Shown here: positions 7,520-16,103 of the stretch, one piece after another
How positions within the stretch are numbered: the stretch's first letter is position 1
Layout of the letters: each line of letters begins with the position of its first letter
Assembly (NCBI GenBank): GCA_016190755.1
Contig: JACPPY010000072.1
Span: forward strand, 1 to 37,457
Length of the DNA stretch: 37,457 nt
Reading direction: 5' to 3'
From: Chloroflexota bacterium
Lineage (GTDB): Bacteria > Chloroflexota > Dehalococcoidia > JACPPY01
The notes under the pieces: model-generated
Databases searched by the model: none
What the model was told of the DNA's origin: nothing
What the model saw: only the letters and a program-made list of their open reading frames with translations
Made by a program: the position numbers and the translations under genes

Positions 7520-9226
7520 GTGAAAAAAGAAGGAAGACTAAAAATCCTGGCTTGTCTTTCCCTCCTCCTGATGATAGCCACGTTATCCGTGCTTGGTTGC
7601 AGGCAAACAGCATCGACTCCATTCCCGACTCCAACGCAGTCTCCCACGCCTGCTCTCACTCAACAGACGACCGCCAAACCCACAACATCGCCTAGCCAGT
7701 CTCCAACCCTGCAGGCATCCTCCACTCCGAAGCCGTCCCCCTCCCCACCGCCGGCAGCAACTCCATCGCCGACACCCAAATACGGGGGCATATTCAAATA
7801 TGGGGTCCCATATTCCCCCATGGCGATTACCTATCCCCCGAAGATGGGCCTGAACGGATACTACTATGCCACTCCGGCTGTGGAAACACTGGTCAGTATG
7901 GATAGAACAGGCCGTATCCTGCCGCTTCTGGCCACGTCCTGGACCCTCTCGCCGGATGGGAAATCGATGACCATGAATCTCAGGCAGGGTGTCAAATTCC
8001 ATGACGGCACAGACTTCAATGCCGAGGCGGCAAAATGGAACCTGGACAACCAGACCAAGGAAAAGACTCCCACTTCTACGTTCTGGACCAGCATTGATGT
8101 CGTTGGTCCGTACACCATCCGGATCAACATGCCGCAGTACAATAACTCACTCTTATATAACCTGGCGATATATAGCCCTGGGATGATGACTTCGCCGACT
8201 GCCGTCCAGAAGAACGGCATGGACTGGGCACTGAAGAACATCGTTGGAACGGGTCCCTTCAGAATGAAGACCTTCACCCCGGACGTATCCATTACGTACG
8301 AGAAGTTTGACGGTTACTGGCAGAAGGGCAAGCCCTACCTTGACGGCATAGAGATGATATATATCGCCAACCCGACGACGGCCACAATCTCGTTGCAAGC
8401 GGGCTCGATTCACGCGTTGCGGGGCGTTGCCGCGGAGACACCCAAGGCTGCCTATGACCTTCAGCAGGCTGGCTTTGACGTCACATCCCGCAGAACAATG
8501 GTACTTAACCTGCTGCCGGACAGCAAGAATCCCGACTCCCCGTTCGCCGACAAAAAGGTCCGCGAGGCCGTGGAATATGCTCTTGACCGGCCGGCGTTGG
8601 TCAAGGCCTTGGGCTATGGCATCTGGGATGTTACCAACCAGGTCAGCTACCTGGACAACCTTAGCTACAATCCAGACATAATCGGCCGACAGTATGACCC
8701 AAACAAGGCCAAACAACTGCTGGCTGAGGCTGGCCGTCCAACTGGATTCAAGACGAGGATAATCATGGGGCCGGCGAAGACAAATACGGACGCCATGACT
8801 GCGGTGCAGCGTATGCTGGGACTGGTCGGTATCGATGCCGAGATAGAGGTCGTAAATCAGGGCAAATACCAATCTTACCAGAATGAAGGCTGGCGCAATG
8901 CCCTCCTGATAGCCGATGCTAGCCTGACTTTGAACTACACTACGGGAGTGAGTCGAAACTTTGATGCAGGATACCTTTACAATGTAAGTACCCTGAGGCC
9001 AGCCGGTTGGGGAGACGCATTGAATAGCGCTTTCGCCGCAAGCGATTTTGCAACTCAAAAGACGCTGACACAGAAGCTGGTGAGGATGTTGTACGATGAC
9101 GCCACAATAACACCATTATGGGCCAGCCCTTCATATGTAGCCAAACAGAAGAACATCGCAGGGGATAACCTGATGGTGGAGGACGTCTTTATCTGGATCC
9201 CGCAGGACTCGTGGCTGACCAAATGA
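7520..9226 (+). CDS. ABC transporter substrate-binding lipoprotein, family 5 (peptide/nickel type)
   Basis: 568 residues from the GTG at 7520, preceded by GAGGAG at short spacing; an upstream GTG at 7472 would bury the signal peptide. The lipoprotein signal ends at Cys27 (SVLGC), followed by a Pro/Ser/Thr-rich linker to about residue 90. The rest matches the SBP_bac_5 family: the GGIFKYGV entry, LATSWTLSPDGKSMTMNLRQ, GVKFHDGTDFNAE and VGTGPFRM segments are typical of periplasmic dipeptide/oligopeptide/nickel binding proteins. No permease or ATPase gene is adjacent, so it is an orphan binding protein or works with a transporter encoded elsewhere. The ligand cannot be predicted. A strong hairpin follows the stop. 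Confidence 0.9.
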   Translation: MKKEGRLKILACLSLLLMIATLSVLGCRQTASTPFPTPTQSPTPALTQQTTAKPTTSPSQSPTLQASSTPKPSPSPPPAATPSPTPKYGGIFKYGVPYSPMAITYPPKMGLNGYYYATPAVETLVSMDRTGRILPLLATSWTLSPDGKSMTMNLRQGVKFHDGTDFNAEAAKWNLDNQTKEKTPTSTFWTSIDVVGPYTIRINMPQYNNSLLYNLAIYSPGMMTSPTAVQKNGMDWALKNIVGTGPFRMKTFTPDVSITYEKFDGYWQKGKPYLDGIEMIYIANPTTATISLQAGSIHALRGVAAETPKAAYDLQQAGFDVTSRRTMVLNLLPDSKNPDSPFADKKVREAVEYALDRPALVKALGYGIWDVTNQVSYLDNLSYNPDIIGRQYDPNKAKQLLAEAGRPTGFKTRIIMGPAKTNTDAMTAVQRMLGLVGIDAEIEVVNQGKYQSYQNEGWRNALLIADASLTLNYTTGVSRNFDAGYLYNVSTLRPAGWGDALNSAFAASDFATQKTLTQKLVRMLYDDATITPLWASPSYVAKQKNIAGDNLMVEDVFIWIPQDSWLTK

Positions 9227-9231
9227 TGGTA

Positions 9232-9267
9232 TGCGGTGAGGCCCGGGAAAAACCGGGTCTCACCGCA
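9232..9267 (+). terminator. Long hairpin after the solute-binding protein gene
   Basis: TGCGGTGAG (9232-9240) pairs with CTCACCGCA (9259-9267) and the stem extends inward through GCCCGG/CCGGGT to a GAAAAA loop, about 15 pairs in all. There is no downstream T-run, so termination is probable but not proven. Confidence 0.55.
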
Positions 9268-9357
9268 CTATGCATGAATGTACAACCTCGCAACAGCTCC
9301 GGGTCGGGATAATTATCCTCTTCAGCCTCTCAATCCAATTGAATCACAGGAGGAATC

Positions 9358-10272
9358 ATGAGTGTCAAACTCCGCTGGTTAGGCGGTCCATATGAGATAG
9401 TGTTCCCTTCGGGCAAAGTCCTTCTAACCAGTTCATCGGGATTCGCCCCTCCGATTACATATGAAGACCTTACTCGTGTCGACTATGTCGTTGTCCACCA
9501 TGATTCCTGGCCTGCGACGGGCGGACTGGCAAAACTCGTTGAAAAATTTAACTCGACGGTGATATGCAGTCATTATGTGGGTAACCGTCTCACTACCGAA
9601 GCGGAGAATTCTAATCTCCCCTATAGACCGTTCGCAGAACTATTCTACCCGATTGATGAAAGCAACGTGGTGAAGGTCACCGCCGGGAATTGCATTACAT
9701 TCGATGATTTCAAACTTGAGGTCATGAAGGCTGAACATCCAACCCGAAGGCCCGCGTATTCCAACAAGCTTGCATATAAAATAGCGACGGGAAAAGAAGC
9801 GCCCCCCGGCATAACGCTGGCTGAAATAGAGAAGGCTAGACCGCACCCGGCCCTGACACGGGAAGTCAAGGAATCCTGGGAGAAATTAAGGGCGGTAGGG
9901 CTGGGCTTCGAGCGTGGCGAGCATCTGAACTTTGTGGTACAGACCAGTGATAACCTGAGGATTTACCTATCCAGCTCCAGCACGACAGGGTTCATGCGCC
10001 ACGAGATAGCGGCTGCTCACTGTAATATCCTTATCGGGGTATTAGGAGGTGGACTGGGAGAGGGAGAGCCTGAGGAAATAGCGGAATATGCCGCGCTCTC
10101 CAGTGCTGAGGTTGTCATCTGTCCCGGCAGTCGTATTTTTGGGCCAGAGGTACAGATGGAGGAGCGTCGGCAAATCGCTAAACATTTTGCCGCCAGGTCG
10201 AAAGCGCATTTTGCTTGCGACATCGTTCCCGGTAAGTGGTATGAATTAGGAGTCAAAATTTCGAATATCTAG
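9358..10272 (+). CDS. Metallo-beta-lactamase-fold protein with degenerate metal motif
   Basis: 304 residues; the ATG is preceded by AGGAGG. The start (LRWLGGPYEIVFPSGKVLL) and the spaced strand-loop pattern resemble the MBL-fold hydrolases of the UlaG/YtnP type. The expected HXHXDH is replaced by HHDSWPATGG, so only part of the zinc site is retained. A middle segment (residues about 135-190) is an insertion rich in charged residues, and a late CPGSRIFGPE segment may correspond to the last metal loop. It may be a one-metal or inactive MBL-fold enzyme. It precedes the CocE-type and amidohydrolase genes on the same strand, suggesting a shared catabolic role. Confidence 0.6.
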   Translation: MSVKLRWLGGPYEIVFPSGKVLLTSSSGFAPPITYEDLTRVDYVVVHHDSWPATGGLAKLVEKFNSTVICSHYVGNRLTTEAENSNLPYRPFAELFYPIDESNVVKVTAGNCITFDDFKLEVMKAEHPTRRPAYSNKLAYKIATGKEAPPGITLAEIEKARPHPALTREVKESWEKLRAVGLGFERGEHLNFVVQTSDNLRIYLSSSSTTGFMRHEIAAAHCNILIGVLGGGLGEGEPEEIAEYAALSSAEVVICPGSRIFGPEVQMEERRQIAKHFAARSKAHFACDIVPGKWYELGVKISNI

Positions 10273-10311
10273 GGCCTGCGCTGTTTCCCGAACAAGTTTA
10301 GGCCTTTTTTT
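10273..10311 (+). terminator. Weak intrinsic terminator or attenuator
   Basis: GGCCT (10273-10277) can pair with AGGCC (10300-10304), directly followed by seven T residues. The stem is short and the loop long. It lies between two same-strand genes, so it could reduce read-through rather than fully stop transcription. Confidence 0.35.
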
Positions 10312-10326
10312 CGCGATGGAGGTGAG

Positions 10327-12159
10327 ATGAAAAAAGACTGGCACCTGCTAATATCGCAGCCACAATACGAGATAACTCTGGAGGAGGATGTTTGGGTGCC
10401 GATGCGGGATGGCGGGAAGATGTGCGTCGATGTCTACCGCCCGAATGCGGACGGCAAATTCCCTGCGCTGGTCTCTTTCTCCGAATATGGCAAAGACCAG
10501 CAGAAGCTGCCGACCTGCCCCACATGGCAACCCTCAGACTATGAGAGGGGGAACGGCGGCCATGAATGCGGCGAACAGTGGTACTTCGTTCCCCGAGGAT
10601 ATGTTCAGGTGATTCCGGACCTGAGGGGCGTGGGCAAATCAGAAGGAAAGCTCGGAATTTCGTGGGGAGAGGATGGCTATGATCTGATTGAATGGATAGC
10701 CGCTCAGCCGTGGAGTAACGGCAACGTCGGCATGATAGGCATGTCCGCCTTCGCTCTGTCACAGTTTACCGTTGCCGCCGCCCAACCTCCTCACTTGAAA
10801 GCGATATTCCCTTTTGAAGCTTTTGCCGATGCCTACCGCACGAGCCGGTCGGGGTTGTTGAATTACCGCATGGCCATGCATACCCGCAACGAGTTCCCCA
10901 ACCGGTATGTTCCTCAACCTGCCAGCTTCAAGGAGTTCAACGAGCAGGAGCTAAGAGAGAGAATCAAGGCCGTTCAAGACGACCCCGACTTCATGGTCAA
11001 CCACTATCTCTACGTGATAACGCTGGCCCCTCAAACACACCCGGGTCTGTTTGACTCGATGATGCATCCCTACGACGGGCCTTATTACCGGGCACGGTCG
11101 GCTTATAGTAAGTTCAAAGATATCAAGATCCCGGCTCACCTCGGTTCTCGATGGGACGGTTGGGGAGGTCACATGGCAGGGGCCTTCCATGCCTATGAGG
11201 GACTGGCCAGCCAGACAAAGAAGCTGTTAATGGTGCCGTGCGGCATGGACCGCCCCTTTCATGAGGTCCAGGATATTATTCTCAGGTGGTATGACCACTG
11301 GCTCAAGGGGAACGACACCGGTTACCTGGAGGAACCTCCCATCCTCCTTTTCATCCAGGGCATTAACAAGTGGCGCTATGAAAAGGAGTGGCCCCTGTCA
11401 GCGACCCGATGGACGAAGTTCTATCTCAGGGATAAGGGCCGTCTGTCTGCAACTCCTCCCGACGAAGGAGAAGCACCCCAGACCTTTACCAGCAATCCGT
11501 GGGCAAGGCCAAACGAGGGTTTTGGCGGGGGAGACCCGCTGGCAAGAGCGGACCCGGTACCCAAAATTGTCTATGAGACCGAGCCTCTCCTGGAGAATAC
11601 GGAGGTGACCGGGCCTCTGGCGCTTTACTGGCACGCCTCTATCGAGAGCAAACCGTTAAAGGTGAGGAGTTGGAAGGGGTCACCTAAGGACGGCTTACAC
11701 CACCTTGAGCCAATTGCCAACGATACCGATTGGTACATCAAGGTGAAAGACATTGACGTTGATGGAAGCGAAAGGCTCGTGTCTCAGGGATGGCTCAAGG
11801 CCTCACGATATGAGCTTGATGAGAGTCGGTCGAAGCCCTGGGCGCCATATCATCCTCACGTCCGCAGCCTTCCCATCAAGCCGGACGAAATTATCTTGTA
11901 CGCCAGCGACGTGCGAGTGACCTCCAACGTGTTTCTAATGGGCCACAGGATAAGGCTGGAAATCGCCGCCCAAGACCAGGTGCGAGAATTGATATACTTC
12001 CTGCCACACATGGCCGAAGTGAAACATATCGTCTACAGCACCCCGGAGCAACCATCCTATCTGCTACTCCCTCTAATGCCGCGCGGGTACAAGGGAGCTG
12101 GCGAGCCAACCTACCCGCCAGAAGGACCATTTCGAATGCCAAAGTATAAGAGGGTATAA
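10327..12159 (+). CDS. CocE/NonD family X-Pro dipeptidyl-peptidase-like hydrolase
   Basis: 610 residues with a GGAGGTGAG ribosome-binding site. It has the N-terminal alpha/beta-hydrolase domain of the CocE/NonD family: VPMRDGGKMCVDVYRP, YVQVIPDLRGVGKSEG, and a nucleophile elbow GMSAFA with Ser140. Candidate acid and base are in SRWDGWGGH and PFHEV. The C-terminal half is the jelly-roll domain of X-Pro dipeptidyl-peptidases. Family members cleave cocaine esters, glutaryl-cephalosporins, peptides or other esters and amides; the true substrate is unknown. The neighbours are an MBL-fold protein upstream and an amidohydrolase 30 bases downstream. No signal peptide is seen, so it is cytoplasmic. 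Confidence 0.85.
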   Translation: MKKDWHLLISQPQYEITLEEDVWVPMRDGGKMCVDVYRPNADGKFPALVSFSEYGKDQQKLPTCPTWQPSDYERGNGGHECGEQWYFVPRGYVQVIPDLRGVGKSEGKLGISWGEDGYDLIEWIAAQPWSNGNVGMIGMSAFALSQFTVAAAQPPHLKAIFPFEAFADAYRTSRSGLLNYRMAMHTRNEFPNRYVPQPASFKEFNEQELRERIKAVQDDPDFMVNHYLYVITLAPQTHPGLFDSMMHPYDGPYYRARSAYSKFKDIKIPAHLGSRWDGWGGHMAGAFHAYEGLASQTKKLLMVPCGMDRPFHEVQDIILRWYDHWLKGNDTGYLEEPPILLFIQGINKWRYEKEWPLSATRWTKFYLRDKGRLSATPPDEGEAPQTFTSNPWARPNEGFGGGDPLARADPVPKIVYETEPLLENTEVTGPLALYWHASIESKPLKVRSWKGSPKDGLHHLEPIANDTDWYIKVKDIDVDGSERLVSQGWLKASRYELDESRSKPWAPYHPHVRSLPIKPDEIILYASDVRVTSNVFLMGHRIRLEIAAQDQVRELIYFLPHMAEVKHIVYSTPEQPSYLLLPLMPRGYKGAGEPTYPPEGPFRMPKYKRV

Positions 12160-12189
12160 CCAGGGTAACCCAACGTAGAGCTTTGATGG

Positions 12190-13227
12190 ATGAGTGGGGA
12201 AAATCCCAGGGGAGGCAATCACTTTCTGCTGCAATCGGGAGGACCTTTGATAATTGACCTTGAAAACCACTTGTTTCTTGAAGAGCAAGTAATAAAGGGG
12301 AAAAGCCAATCTGGCAGAATTTGTGAGCGCTACCGGGACAGTAGTGGCGAGGTCAAGCCACGTCTTTTTGAGGGAGCTGCCAGGATCGAGGCTGACCTGA
12401 AGTTCATGGACGAGGCCGGCATCGATATGGCCGTACTCAGTTATAACGACATGCTGCTGGAACGGTGCAAGCGGTGGCATGATTTCTGTGCAGGGGCGAT
12501 TCAAGATTACCCTAATCGGTTTGCTGGCTTCGCTTCAGTTCCCCCCTGCGGAGGCAAGCCTGCACTTGACGAACTCGAGCGGGCAGTAAAGAGTTTGGGA
12601 TTAAAGGGAGCGCATATTTATGCCCGCAACCAGGGGCACTTCCTGGACTCCAAAGAGATGTGGCCTTTTTATGAGAAGGTCTCGGAATTAGGCGTCCCTA
12701 TCGATGTACACATATCTGCCGCGCCTCAGGGTTTCGATGCCCTCAATGCCCCATACCCACTGTTTTATGTTATGGCGCGTGAGTATGATATGGCGGCCAA
12801 CGTGTTACGACTTTGCCTGGGAGGGGTATTGGAGAGCTTCCCCAAGCTGGTGTTTATCATGAACCATTTTGGAGGAGGTGTCTCCGCAGTCGTAGAACGC
12901 CTGGATGCTTACATGAGCTATGCGGATTCTGGCTGGTCTGACTTCTACCTCGGCAGACCTCCCATAAACAAGCCCTGGCGAGAATACTTTGATCGGCTTT
13001 ACTTTAGCATGGGCGGGCGCGAAGTCGGGGTGGAAGCTGTCAAGTGTATCCTGGCGAATGTCAGTCCCAGGAAACTGATGTTCGCCACCGATTGGCCCTT
13101 TAACTTCGATGGTCACGCCCAGGACGTACAACGATTTGTGACGGAAATGAAAAAACTTGGTTTGCCGGAGAGTGACACCGAAGCCATGCTTGGCGACAAT
13201 GCGGCAAATCTACTAAAACTACCATGA
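12190..13227 (+). CDS. Amidohydrolase-related protein (COG2159; ACMSD/resorcylate decarboxylase-like)
   Basis: 345 residues of the amidohydrolase_2 family. Metal ligands expected for the TIM barrel are visible: E25-x-H27 in DLENH, His174 in IDVHIS, His226 in IMNHFGG and Asp301 in FATDWPF. The first motif is ExH rather than HxH. In this superfamily ExH is known from gamma-resorcylate and 5-carboxyvanillate decarboxylases, so a decarboxylase or hydratase acting on a carboxylated ring is a reasonable inference. It follows the CocE-type gene closely and ends convergent to ispH. The substrate is not identifiable from sequence. Confidence 0.85.
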   Translation: MSGENPRGGNHFLLQSGGPLIIDLENHLFLEEQVIKGKSQSGRICERYRDSSGEVKPRLFEGAARIEADLKFMDEAGIDMAVLSYNDMLLERCKRWHDFCAGAIQDYPNRFAGFASVPPCGGKPALDELERAVKSLGLKGAHIYARNQGHFLDSKEMWPFYEKVSELGVPIDVHISAAPQGFDALNAPYPLFYVMAREYDMAANVLRLCLGGVLESFPKLVFIMNHFGGGVSAVVERLDAYMSYADSGWSDFYLGRPPINKPWREYFDRLYFSMGGREVGVEAVKCILANVSPRKLMFATDWPFNFDGHAQDVQRFVTEMKKLGLPESDTEAMLGDNAANLLKLP

Positions 13228-13263
13228 AGTACAAAGCCAAAGGAAGCTACCGCAATACCGGAG

Positions 13264-14145
13264 TCAGTCGCAAGTCTGATGGCCCAATCGAGCGCCGGTA
13301 GAAAGCTCCTGGAGGCGAGCAATGACATCATCTATGGCCTGGTCGGGAGTGGAGGTGCCTGCGGTAACACCTACCGACCGGATGTCCTTGAGCCACTGCG
13401 GTTGAATGTCGGCGGCCGTTTCCACGAGGTGCGTCTGGGCTCCTGCCACCGCGCAGGCCTCCACCAGCCGACGTGTATTTGCGCTGGTGCGCCCGCCGAC
13501 GACAATGATAAGGCCATGCTTTCTGGTAAGCTGGACGGCCGCCGCCTGCCGTCGCTTGGTAGCCAGGCAGAGGGTATTGATCAGGCGCAGCTCTTTCAAT
13601 TGTGGCAGCCGTGCTGTGGTTATCGCGGCTGCGAAGTCGGCGAAAGAGGCCTGGCTCTGCGTCGTCTGTGACAGCACTCCAAGTAGCTGCCCAATCTCTC
13701 TGGAATCAGGCAGCGATTGAATGTCGGCGCAGGCCTTACCCTTGCCTTTAGCCCAACCCAGCACGCCCTTGACCTCCGGGTGGCTGGCATCCCCGAAGAC
13801 TATCACGTAGAAACCAGCGGCGGCGAGCTTGGCCGCGGCGCGCTGTGCATTCCTCACGCGCGGACATGTAGCATCCACCACTTGAAGGCCACGTGCTTGT
13901 AAGCGCTCCACGACCTCCGGCCCGACACCGTGCGAGCTTATGGCCACAACCTTGCCTTTTGCCTCTTCCGGGCTGTTGATCACCCTCACGCCCTTTCGCG
14001 CTAGCCCTTCGATGACCACTGGGTTGTGCACGACCGCGCCCAGCGTCTCGATGCCGCCATGCTCCGCGGCAGCCCTTTCGAGCATCTGAATGGCATGCCT
14101 GACGCCGAAGCAGAAGCCTATCTCTCTGGACTTCTCTATTTCCAA
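13264..14145 (-). CDS. ispH: 4-hydroxy-3-methylbut-2-enyl diphosphate reductase (IspH/LytB)
   Basis: Last step of the MEP isoprenoid pathway, producing IPP and DMAPP with a [4Fe-4S] cluster. From the TTG at 14145 the protein is 293 residues and begins MEIEKSREIGFCFG, putting the first cluster cysteine at position 12 as in E. coli. The others are Cys94 (DATCPRV) and Cys193 (NTLCLATKRRQ). SHGVGP, SHPEV, LSQTTQ, TSANTRRL and VTAGTSTP are also conserved. The TTG start has GGAAGGTG about 10 bases upstream; a longer open frame to 14253 adds sequence unlike the family. It is cytoplasmic. The next gene on this strand, plsC, lies 300 bases upstream, so co-transcription is uncertain. Confidence 0.95.
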   Translation of the reverse strand: MEIEKSREIGFCFGVRHAIQMLERAAAEHGGIETLGAVVHNPVVIEGLARKGVRVINSPEEAKGKVVAISSHGVGPEVVERLQARGLQVVDATCPRVRNAQRAAAKLAAAGFYVIVFGDASHPEVKGVLGWAKGKGKACADIQSLPDSREIGQLLGVLSQTTQSQASFADFAAAITTARLPQLKELRLINTLCLATKRRQAAAVQLTRKHGLIIVVGGRTSANTRRLVEACAVAGAQTHLVETAADIQPQWLKDIRSVGVTAGTSTPDQAIDDVIARLQELSTGARLGHQTCD

Positions 14146-14446
14146 CTCGAAACACCTTCCCGAACTAAGGCCTAAGTGGTTCTTGCCATTCTGGACGCTG
14201 AACGCGTTGAAGCGGAAGAACCTCAGGGTGGACTGGGGTTTCGTCCTTTCCACCAGATTCTTCGTCGTCCTTCATCTGAAGGACTCCTCCAGAATGACAT
14301 GTCGACCTTCAAGCGACCCTTATTTCATTATGGTCATTCGTCATCCTCAGACAGCCTTTGGCAATAGAGGCTGTCCCTAATATCTGTAACGGCATCAAGG
14401 TAGTTCTCACCCTGGCTTCTGTTTAGACGAACTCACGCATCGGGGC
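14146..14446. other. Intergenic region between ispH and plsC with palindromes and a short tandem repeat
   Basis: No gene is supported. GTCCTTC (14267-14273) pairs with GAAGGAC (14278-14284) inside a segment that resembles a common interspersed palindromic repeat (CTTCGTC, then CTCCAGAATGACA). GACAGCCT (14350-14357) pairs with AGGCTGTC (14368-14375). A 14-base unit is duplicated at 14433-14460. Confidence 0.5.
14267..14284. repeat. Small palindrome in an interspersed-repeat-like segment
   Basis: GTCCTTC, loop ATCT, GAAGGAC. The flanks read like the remains of a dispersed palindromic repeat, but only this one copy is in the window. Confidence 0.35.
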
Positions 14447-14460
14447 TCACGCATCGGGGC
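14433..14460. repeat. Tandem duplication of a 14-base unit at the end of plsC
   Basis: TCACGCATCGGGGC occurs twice in direct succession (14433-14446 and 14447-14460). The second copy contains the plsC stop and last codons; the first lies just beyond the stop, so the protein is unaffected. Confidence 0.8.
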
Positions 14461-15109
14461 TCGGGCCCTTTTCACCATAGTCCCCGCAGTACGGCGGCGG
14501 CAACAGCGCGGCTATATTACGCATTATGGTCTTGGTGGCCGATGCCAGCTGCGTTTTCAATGGTTCGCCATCGTTCCGGGACACGTTGAACGGGCGGCCG
14601 ATGGTGACCGTCATTCTCGGATGCCGCCACAACCAGGACATGCCTCCCGCCCTTTCCGTCCCGGTGATGCCCACGGGCAGCACGACAGCAGAAGACCGCA
14701 GCGCCAGCAGGGCCGCTCCAGGGTTTCCGGGCAACAGGCAGGCCTGAGGGCTGCGTTTACCCTCGGGAAAAATGACCAGCGCGCCGCCGCGCTCCAGCAC
14801 TTCCAGCGAACGCCGCATCGCCTTGAAGTCCGTTGTCGTACGGTCTACCGGGAAGCACTCATACCAGTTGCCTAACGTCCTGAAGAACAGGTTGCGCCAT
14901 AGCTCTACCTTGCCAACAAAGACCAGCTTCCTGGGCAGCGCGATGCCCAGCAGCGGTATGTCCGCCATTTGCAGGTGATTGCTCACCACGATGAGGGGGC
15001 CGTTTCGAGGCACGTTTTCCCTGCCGTGAACCGTTGCGCTGGTAAACAGCAGGAAGCCGAGCCTGACGATGCTCTCCGCTATTCTGTAGGAAGCCTTTTT
15101 GATGAGCAC
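14447..15109 (-). CDS. plsC: 1-acyl-sn-glycerol-3-phosphate acyltransferase
   Basis: Transfers an acyl chain to lysophosphatidate in phospholipid synthesis. 220 residues from the GTG at 15109. The acyltransferase motifs are present: NHLQMAD (His45-x4-Asp50), the CFPVDRT block with Arg90, and FPEGKRS (114-120). A hydrophobic N-terminal segment suits peripheral or monotopic membrane binding. It overlaps the end of cmk by 31 bases, with AGGA in the coding sequence upstream as a ribosome-binding site. The cmk-plsC pair is a common arrangement next to ispH in several phyla, supporting the housekeeping assignment. Confidence 0.93.
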   Translation of the reverse strand: MLIKKASYRIAESIVRLGFLLFTSATVHGRENVPRNGPLIVVSNHLQMADIPLLGIALPRKLVFVGKVELWRNLFFRTLGNWYECFPVDRTTTDFKAMRRSLEVLERGGALVIFPEGKRSPQACLLPGNPGAALLALRSSAVVLPVGITGTERAGGMSWLWRHPRMTVTIGRPFNVSRNDGEPLKTQLASATKTIMRNIAALLPPPYCGDYGEKGPSPDA

Positions 15110-15969
15110 TTCGCGTTCCTGGCCAGCTCATAAACCCGGTCGACAACCTGCTCCAGGCTCAGGTCGCTCGTGTCGATGGTCCGGGCGTCCGGAGCCGGCT
15201 TCAACGGTGAATCCTCCCGGGTGCTGTCTATTGTATCTCTCGCCTTGAGCTCTCGCAGCACGGACTCGCAGTCTACAACCTTGCCGGACTGCTCCAACTC
15301 CTTGTAGCGCCGGACGGCACGCTGCTCCGGTGAAGCGGTGAGGAACACCTTCAGGTCCGCTCCCGGCAACACGATCGTGCCGATATCGCGTCCCACCATG
15401 ACTACTTTCCCGCGCCCGGCCATCTCCCGCTGCCTGGCTACGAGCTTACGCCGCACCTCCGGTATCCTCGATACGAATGAGACGGCTGCCTCAACAGCCG
15501 GCGCACGGATATCGCTAGTAACGTCACGCCCGTCCAATAGTACACGGTATCCGCTGGTGCTGGCGCTGTCCGGAGCGATCTCAAGCTGCATCCTGCCGGC
15601 AAGCTCCGGCACTTTGCGTTCATCGTTTGGGTCAATGCCCAGCTGCAACGCCTTCCAGGTGAGGGCGCGGTACATGGCTCCGGTGTCAACGAAATTGTAG
15701 CCCAGCCTTGCGGCCAGCGACTTGCCCACACTGCTCTTGCCTACCGCCACAGGCCCGTCAATGGCTATCGTCTGCGCCATACGGATTTCTTCCCGGGCTT
15801 CTGTCAGGCCGCGCTGGTAGCGCATGCCGGCCTCCACAGTGGCGCTCGAGCCGCACATGCTGCCTATTCGCACGCTGGCCTCGAAGGCGCACGCCTGGCA
15901 GCAGTAGTCCTTGCCTTTGTACTTAAACGGCTCTCCCTGTATTTCTTCACGGCATAGGGCACACTTCAA
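15079..15969 (-). CDS. cmk: Cytidylate kinase with an N-terminal zinc-finger extension
   Basis: Phosphorylates CMP/dCMP. The kinase part starts at an internal Met (codon ending at 15780): MAQTIAIDGPVAVGKSS with the P-loop at 72-80, then YNFVDTGAMYRA, GRDIGT and RDTIDSTREDSPL, about 233 residues, the usual size. Ahead of it, in the same frame with no stop, is a 63-residue segment with CALC, CCQAC and a later Cys39, resembling a small treble-clef or TRASH-like zinc finger. Either the two are fused, or the finger extends an alternative start; the internal ATG has only a weak GGAAG upstream. plsC follows with overlap. The kinase call is firm; the fusion needs checking. Confidence 0.9.
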   Translation of the reverse strand: MKCALCREEIQGEPFKYKGKDYCCQACAFEASVRIGSMCGSSATVEAGMRYQRGLTEAREEIRMAQTIAIDGPVAVGKSSVGKSLAARLGYNFVDTGAMYRALTWKALQLGIDPNDERKVPELAGRMQLEIAPDSASTSGYRVLLDGRDVTSDIRAPAVEAAVSFVSRIPEVRRKLVARQREMAGRGKVVMVGRDIGTIVLPGADLKVFLTASPEQRAVRRYKELEQSGKVVDCESVLRELKARDTIDSTREDSPLKPAPDARTIDTSDLSLEQVVDRVYELARNAKCSSKRLPTE

Positions 15970-16055
15970 TCTATTCGACCTCTAAGCAGAATTCGTGCGT
16001 AGCGTCTTAGTTAACACCAGTCCGAAGGGAGTGTCAAATCATCGAAACCCTACGT

Positions 16056-16084
16056 TTGAACCATAGGGCAGCCACAGTTATAAT
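16056..16084 (+). promoter_or_regulatory. Sigma70 promoter of the TIGR03960-type radical SAM gene
   Basis: TTGAAC (16056-16061), exact 17-base spacer, TATAAT (16079-16084). Transcription would begin near 16091, which excludes the upstream TTG and ATG codons and supports translation from TTG 16104. Confidence 0.7.
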
Positions 16085-16103
16085 GCCTTGCAGGAGGCAT
16101 TCA

